Made by a program: the position numbers and the translations under genes. Positions 21,704 through 24,687 of a stretch of 24,687 nt of DNA are shown here, one piece after another. Numbering within the stretch: the first letter of the stretch is position 1; every line of letters begins with the position of its first letter. The stretch spans positions 1-24,687 of the IMG/VR virus record IMGVR_UViG_3300008050_008723; one strand, given 5' to 3'. The DNA comes from a virus. The notes under the pieces were generated by a model. The model did no database searches. It saw only the letters and a program-made list of their open reading frames with translations, and had not been told where the DNA came from.

Positions 21704-23500
21704 ATGGCCACGAAAAAAGTACCTATTAATTATACCAGTCGAGACTTTGCTTCGATCAAAGAGGAGCTAGTCAATTACGCAAAGCGATACTACCCAGAAA
21801 CTTATCAAGACTTTAAAGAAGTTTCTTTTGGTTCGTTGATGCTTGATACGGTTGCGTATGTGGGGGATATTTTATCTTTTTATCTCGACTATCAAGCCAA
21901 CGAATCTTTTCTTGACTCTGCAGCGGAATACAAAAACGTGCTTCGTTTATCGAAGCAATTAGGTTATACTTATAGCGGCAATCCCTCGTCGACCGGCATA
22001 GTAGATTTTTATATCATTGTGCCGGCCAATAATCCAGGCCTCGGCCCTAATACCTCCTATCTCCCGATCTTAAAGAAGGGAAGTTCCTTTTCTTCTACTT
22101 CGGGAGTAACATTTTTATTAACTGAAAACGTAGATTTTTCTAATCCTAATAATGAGGTTACAGTAGGAAATGTAAATGCAGGAACGGGCGTTCCAATCAG
22201 TTACGCCGTCAAGGCATCTGGGCAAGTGGTATCGGGAAAAATAGTTACGGAAGTATTCCCAATTGGAAACTATGAGAAATTTCGAAAAGTACACCTGACT
22301 GCCCCATTGGTGGCGGAGGTTCTCTCGGTCTTCGATGGCGATGGCAATGAATATTATCAGGTGGATTATCTTTCACAAAACGTCATTTATAAGGAGGTTA
22401 CCTCCAGAACAGAAGAATCGGATTTAGTCCCCATGGTTATGCGTCCCTATTCGGTACCTCGACGATTTTGTTTAAAAACTAACGGAGCTTCCTCTTATAT
22501 GCAATTTGGCTTTGGTTCGGATGCGGAAAACTCCGAAGCTTCGCCCGTCGACCCGTCCAATATCGTTCTCCAACTGCATGCGAGAAATTATATTTCTGAT
22601 CCGTCTTTCGATCCCTCTCAATTATTGCGCAGCGATAAGTTGGGAGTAGTTCCCCAAAGTACGACCCTAAGTGTAGATTATCGCGTCAACCTAAATGGAA
22701 ATGTAAACGCTGCCGCCGGTACTGTCATTAGGGTAGCGTCCTCAACCTTTTCGTTTAATAATCCCTCTACTTTGGATGCCAACACAGTGGCTGGAGTACG
22801 GAACTCTTTAGAATTATTCAATGTGAATCCCATTTTGGGGGATGTAGCAAACCCTTCGGCGGAAGAACTTAGGATCCGCACTCGGGATTTTTTCACTACC
22901 CAAAACCGGGCTGTCACTAAAAAAGATTATGAAGCTCTTATTTATGCGATGCCATCGAGATTCGGCGCTGTAAAAAGATGCAACATCGTACAGGATCCCG
23001 ATTCCTTTAAGCGAAATCTAAATTTATATATCTTGGCCGAAAATATGGACGGGAACCTAGCCGAAGCACCCATGAGCTTAAAAGAAAATCTAAAAATGTG
23101 GCTAGGAAATTATAAGATGATTAATGATACTATTGATGTTCTCGATGGACGCATTATTAATGTGGGAATTAATTTTGAGGTTTTCTGTGATCCAGACGTT
23201 AATAAATATGATGTGCTGAATGCCTGTCAAGCCGCTTTAGTTAATAAATTTTATGATCCCCTTCTCTTGGGGGAGCCGCTCTATATAACGGATATTTATA
23301 CGTTGCTTAATGCGACCCGAGGTGTTGTCGACACTAAAAAAGTAGAGATTATTCTAAAAAAAGGAACCAATTACGCATCCACGAGCCTCAAAAATCTGAA
23401 TGAATTAAAATCGGCCGACGGCAGGTATGTACAGGCTCCAATTAATGCGGTTTTCGAAATAAAATATCCGCCTTTGGATATTAAGGGGGCAATTAGGTAA
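21704..23500 (+). CDS. 6: Baseplate wedge protein, T4 gp6-like (baseplate J family)
   Basis: 598 aa. gp6 joins neighbouring baseplate wedges into the inner ring of the contractile tail. The N-terminus INYTSRDFASIKEELVNYAK, then FGSLMLDTVAYVGDILSFYLDYQANESFL (held between residues 42 and 72), is the family hallmark. The central part contains LRIRTRDFFTTQNRAVTKKDYEAL-type baseplate-J sequence (about 387-410) followed by VKRCNIV and LYILAEN. T4 gp6 is 660 aa, so the length is in range. GAGGA at 21690-21694 is nine bases before the ATG. The stop overlaps the next start as TAATG. No sign of damage. Confidence 0.94.
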   Translation: MATKKVPINYTSRDFASIKEELVNYAKRYYPETYQDFKEVSFGSLMLDTVAYVGDILSFYLDYQANESFLDSAAEYKNVLRLSKQLGYTYSGNPSSTGIVDFYIIVPANNPGLGPNTSYLPILKKGSSFSSTSGVTFLLTENVDFSNPNNEVTVGNVNAGTGVPISYAVKASGQVVSGKIVTEVFPIGNYEKFRKVHLTAPLVAEVLSVFDGDGNEYYQVDYLSQNVIYKEVTSRTEESDLVPMVMRPYSVPRRFCLKTNGASSYMQFGFGSDAENSEASPVDPSNIVLQLHARNYISDPSFDPSQLLRSDKLGVVPQSTTLSVDYRVNLNGNVNAAAGTVIRVASSTFSFNNPSTLDANTVAGVRNSLELFNVNPILGDVANPSAEELRIRTRDFFTTQNRAVTKKDYEALIYAMPSRFGAVKRCNIVQDPDSFKRNLNLYILAENMDGNLAEAPMSLKENLKMWLGNYKMINDTIDVLDGRIINVGINFEVFCDPDVNKYDVLNACQAALVNKFYDPLLLGEPLYITDIYTLLNATRGVVDTKKVEIILKKGTNYASTSLKNLNELKSADGRYVQAPINAVFEIKYPPLDIKGAIR

Positions 23501-24687
23501 TGGCTGTTAAAAAATATTTTGCCAATGCTGATACGACTATTACCAATGCATTTCGGTCGAATTTAACACAACGTGGCACCAATGCAAATATGGGTGAGTC
23601 TGACATTTTAGAGACATTTTCGATTTATGGTCAAGCATCTTCGGGCTCTACCGAACTAGAACGACTTTTAATTAAATTTCCTGTTGGGGAAATAATCTCC
23701 GACCGAGCCGCAAGCCAACTGCCTGCCAGTGGATCGGTTAATTTTTATTTAAAAATGACCAATGCTCCACATAATGAGACGGTTCCTCGCCATATGACAT
23801 TGGATATCTATGCGGTATCGCGGTCATGGCAAGAAGGTATTGGCTTGGATATGGAGGAATATCTAGACGTGGTCTATCCGGGAAATATCGGCGCCACATG
23901 GATGTCGGCCTCTAGTACTGAAGCTTGGACGCGCATGGGGGGAGATTATCATACCGAGCCAACCTATTCGGCCTATTTCGATCGCGGATATGAAAATATG
24001 AAGGTGGATGTAACCCCCCTTGTTGAGGAATGGATCGCAGGGACAAAAGAAAATTATGGATTTGGTGTTCATTTAACGGCAAGTCAAGAAGCTTATTTCG
24101 CAGAATTTTACCCAAGAGAAGCTGTACAATTTGACGGCGCCGCGTTCCTTTCAGGAACATCAGATACCGATCTGGAAAACGATTCTACAATATCCGCCTG
24201 GATTAAGCAATCTAACAACACGGGCACGAGATATGTGCTTTTTTGGCAAAGAAGCGCGGCAACAAGTTTCAGGAGGGTTTTACAAATAAATCCGGGCGGC
24301 ACAGCAATCGTTTATAGAAAGATGTACGCCGGAGGGACCACCACAATAACAACTGATGATCCCCTTCCTCTAAATACCTGGACCCATATAACAGTGACGG
24401 ACACACAAAAATCTATAGATATTCCCTCAATTTATATAAACTCAATCTCCGCTTCCGCAACGGTCACACAGGGCGCAGGCTCTGCATTAACTGATGTCGA
24501 TATGTTTGCCATTGGAGGCTCAAGATCGGGAGTTTCCTTTAATTTTAGTGGATCCATAGACGACGTAGCATCTTTTGATAAAATTTTAAGTCCCGGAGAA
24601 ATAACTGAGCTTTATAACGGCGCATGTCCGGCCCCAATTAAAGAGCTTTCTATTTATGAAAATCTCTCAAATTGGTGGGTTCACGGC
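23500..24687 (+). CDS. Tail protein with N-terminal DNRLRE-like and LamG-like lectin domains (3' truncated)
   Basis: 396 codons up to the right edge, with no stop. The N-terminal 205 residues (ADTTITNAFRSNLTQRG, TLDIYAVSRSWQEG, VDVTPLVEEWIAG, NYGFGVHL) look like a DNRLRE/CBM96-type beta sandwich as seen in other phage virion proteins following gp6. From about residue 209 to 376 comes a LamG/concanavalin-A-like fold: VQFDGAAFLS, STISAWIK, NTWTHITVT, MFAIGG and SGSIDDVASFDKILSPGEI. The end ENLSNWWVHG resembles the NWWRMG lead-in of more LamG-linked sequence. LamG domains bind glycans, so host surface recognition is likely. It sits where T4-like phages carry wedge or fibre genes. The beta-sandwich calls come from motif pattern only. 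Confidence 0.8.
   Translation, partial: MAVKKYFANADTTITNAFRSNLTQRGTNANMGESDILETFSIYGQASSGSTELERLLIKFPVGEIISDRAASQLPASGSVNFYLKMTNAPHNETVPRHMTLDIYAVSRSWQEGIGLDMEEYLDVVYPGNIGATWMSASSTEAWTRMGGDYHTEPTYSAYFDRGYENMKVDVTPLVEEWIAGTKENYGFGVHLTASQEAYFAEFYPREAVQFDGAAFLSGTSDTDLENDSTISAWIKQSNNTGTRYVLFWQRSAATSFRRVLQINPGGTAIVYRKMYAGGTTTITTDDPLPLNTWTHITVTDTQKSIDIPSIYINSISASATVTQGAGSALTDVDMFAIGGSRSGVSFNFSGSIDDVASFDKILSPGEITELYNGACPAPIKELSIYENLSNWWVHG

Noticed and set aside
23500-24687. Diversity-generating retroelement feeding the tail protein
   Set aside because: No reverse transcriptase or template repeat is visible, and the domain is LamG-like rather than C-type lectin.

Overview
The window reads as a stretch of a tailed-phage genome with a contractile (myovirus, T4-related) tail, probably from a marine phage infecting a Gram-negative bacterium. 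The anchors are a T4 gp25-type baseplate wedge protein, a gp6-type (baseplate J) wedge protein and a gp55-type late sigma factor. All genes lie on the + strand, packed with overlaps or very short gaps. No tRNA, integrase, transposase or CRISPR array was seen. The host cannot be named from the window; the marine assignment rests on resemblance to gene sets of cyanophages and other ocean T4-like phages.

Region 1 (1-8830) is a glycan island. It holds two fucosyltransferases of different families (GT11 and GT10-like), the two enzymes that make GDP-L-fucose from GDP-mannose (Gmd and GDP-L-fucose synthase), a GalE-like epimerase, a small methyltransferase-like protein, a GSCFA (SGNH-like) protein and a set of sulfotransferases. 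The sulfotransferases are four apparently complete genes, one C-terminal piece entering from the left edge and one 26-codon N-terminal remnant. Many junctions are 4-base ATGA overlaps, so translation is probably coupled. The simplest reading is that the phage makes GDP-fucose, adds fucose to a surface glycan of host or virion, and sulfates or methylates it. Two details stand out: a full-length sulfotransferase with no ATG, GTG or TTG start (apparent ATA start behind a good Shine-Dalgarno), and a fucose synthase whose signature looks closer to animal than to E. coli enzymes.

Region 2 (8832-10649) is a short block of small genes: a 64-aa protein, an FmdB-like zinc ribbon, a one-pass membrane protein, the gp55-like late sigma factor and a 99-aa protein. 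The sigma factor probably drives the structural genes that follow.

Region 3 (10642-24687) holds tail and baseplate genes: a hub-like protein ending in an M15 peptidase, a conserved virion protein, two very large uncharacterised proteins (1077 and 1626 aa, the second with a Ser/Thr-repeat linker), gp25, gp6 and a right-edge-truncated tail protein with a LamG-like lectin domain. This region looks visibly richer in G+C than the left half of the glycan island. There is no gene-free stretch longer than 80 bases.
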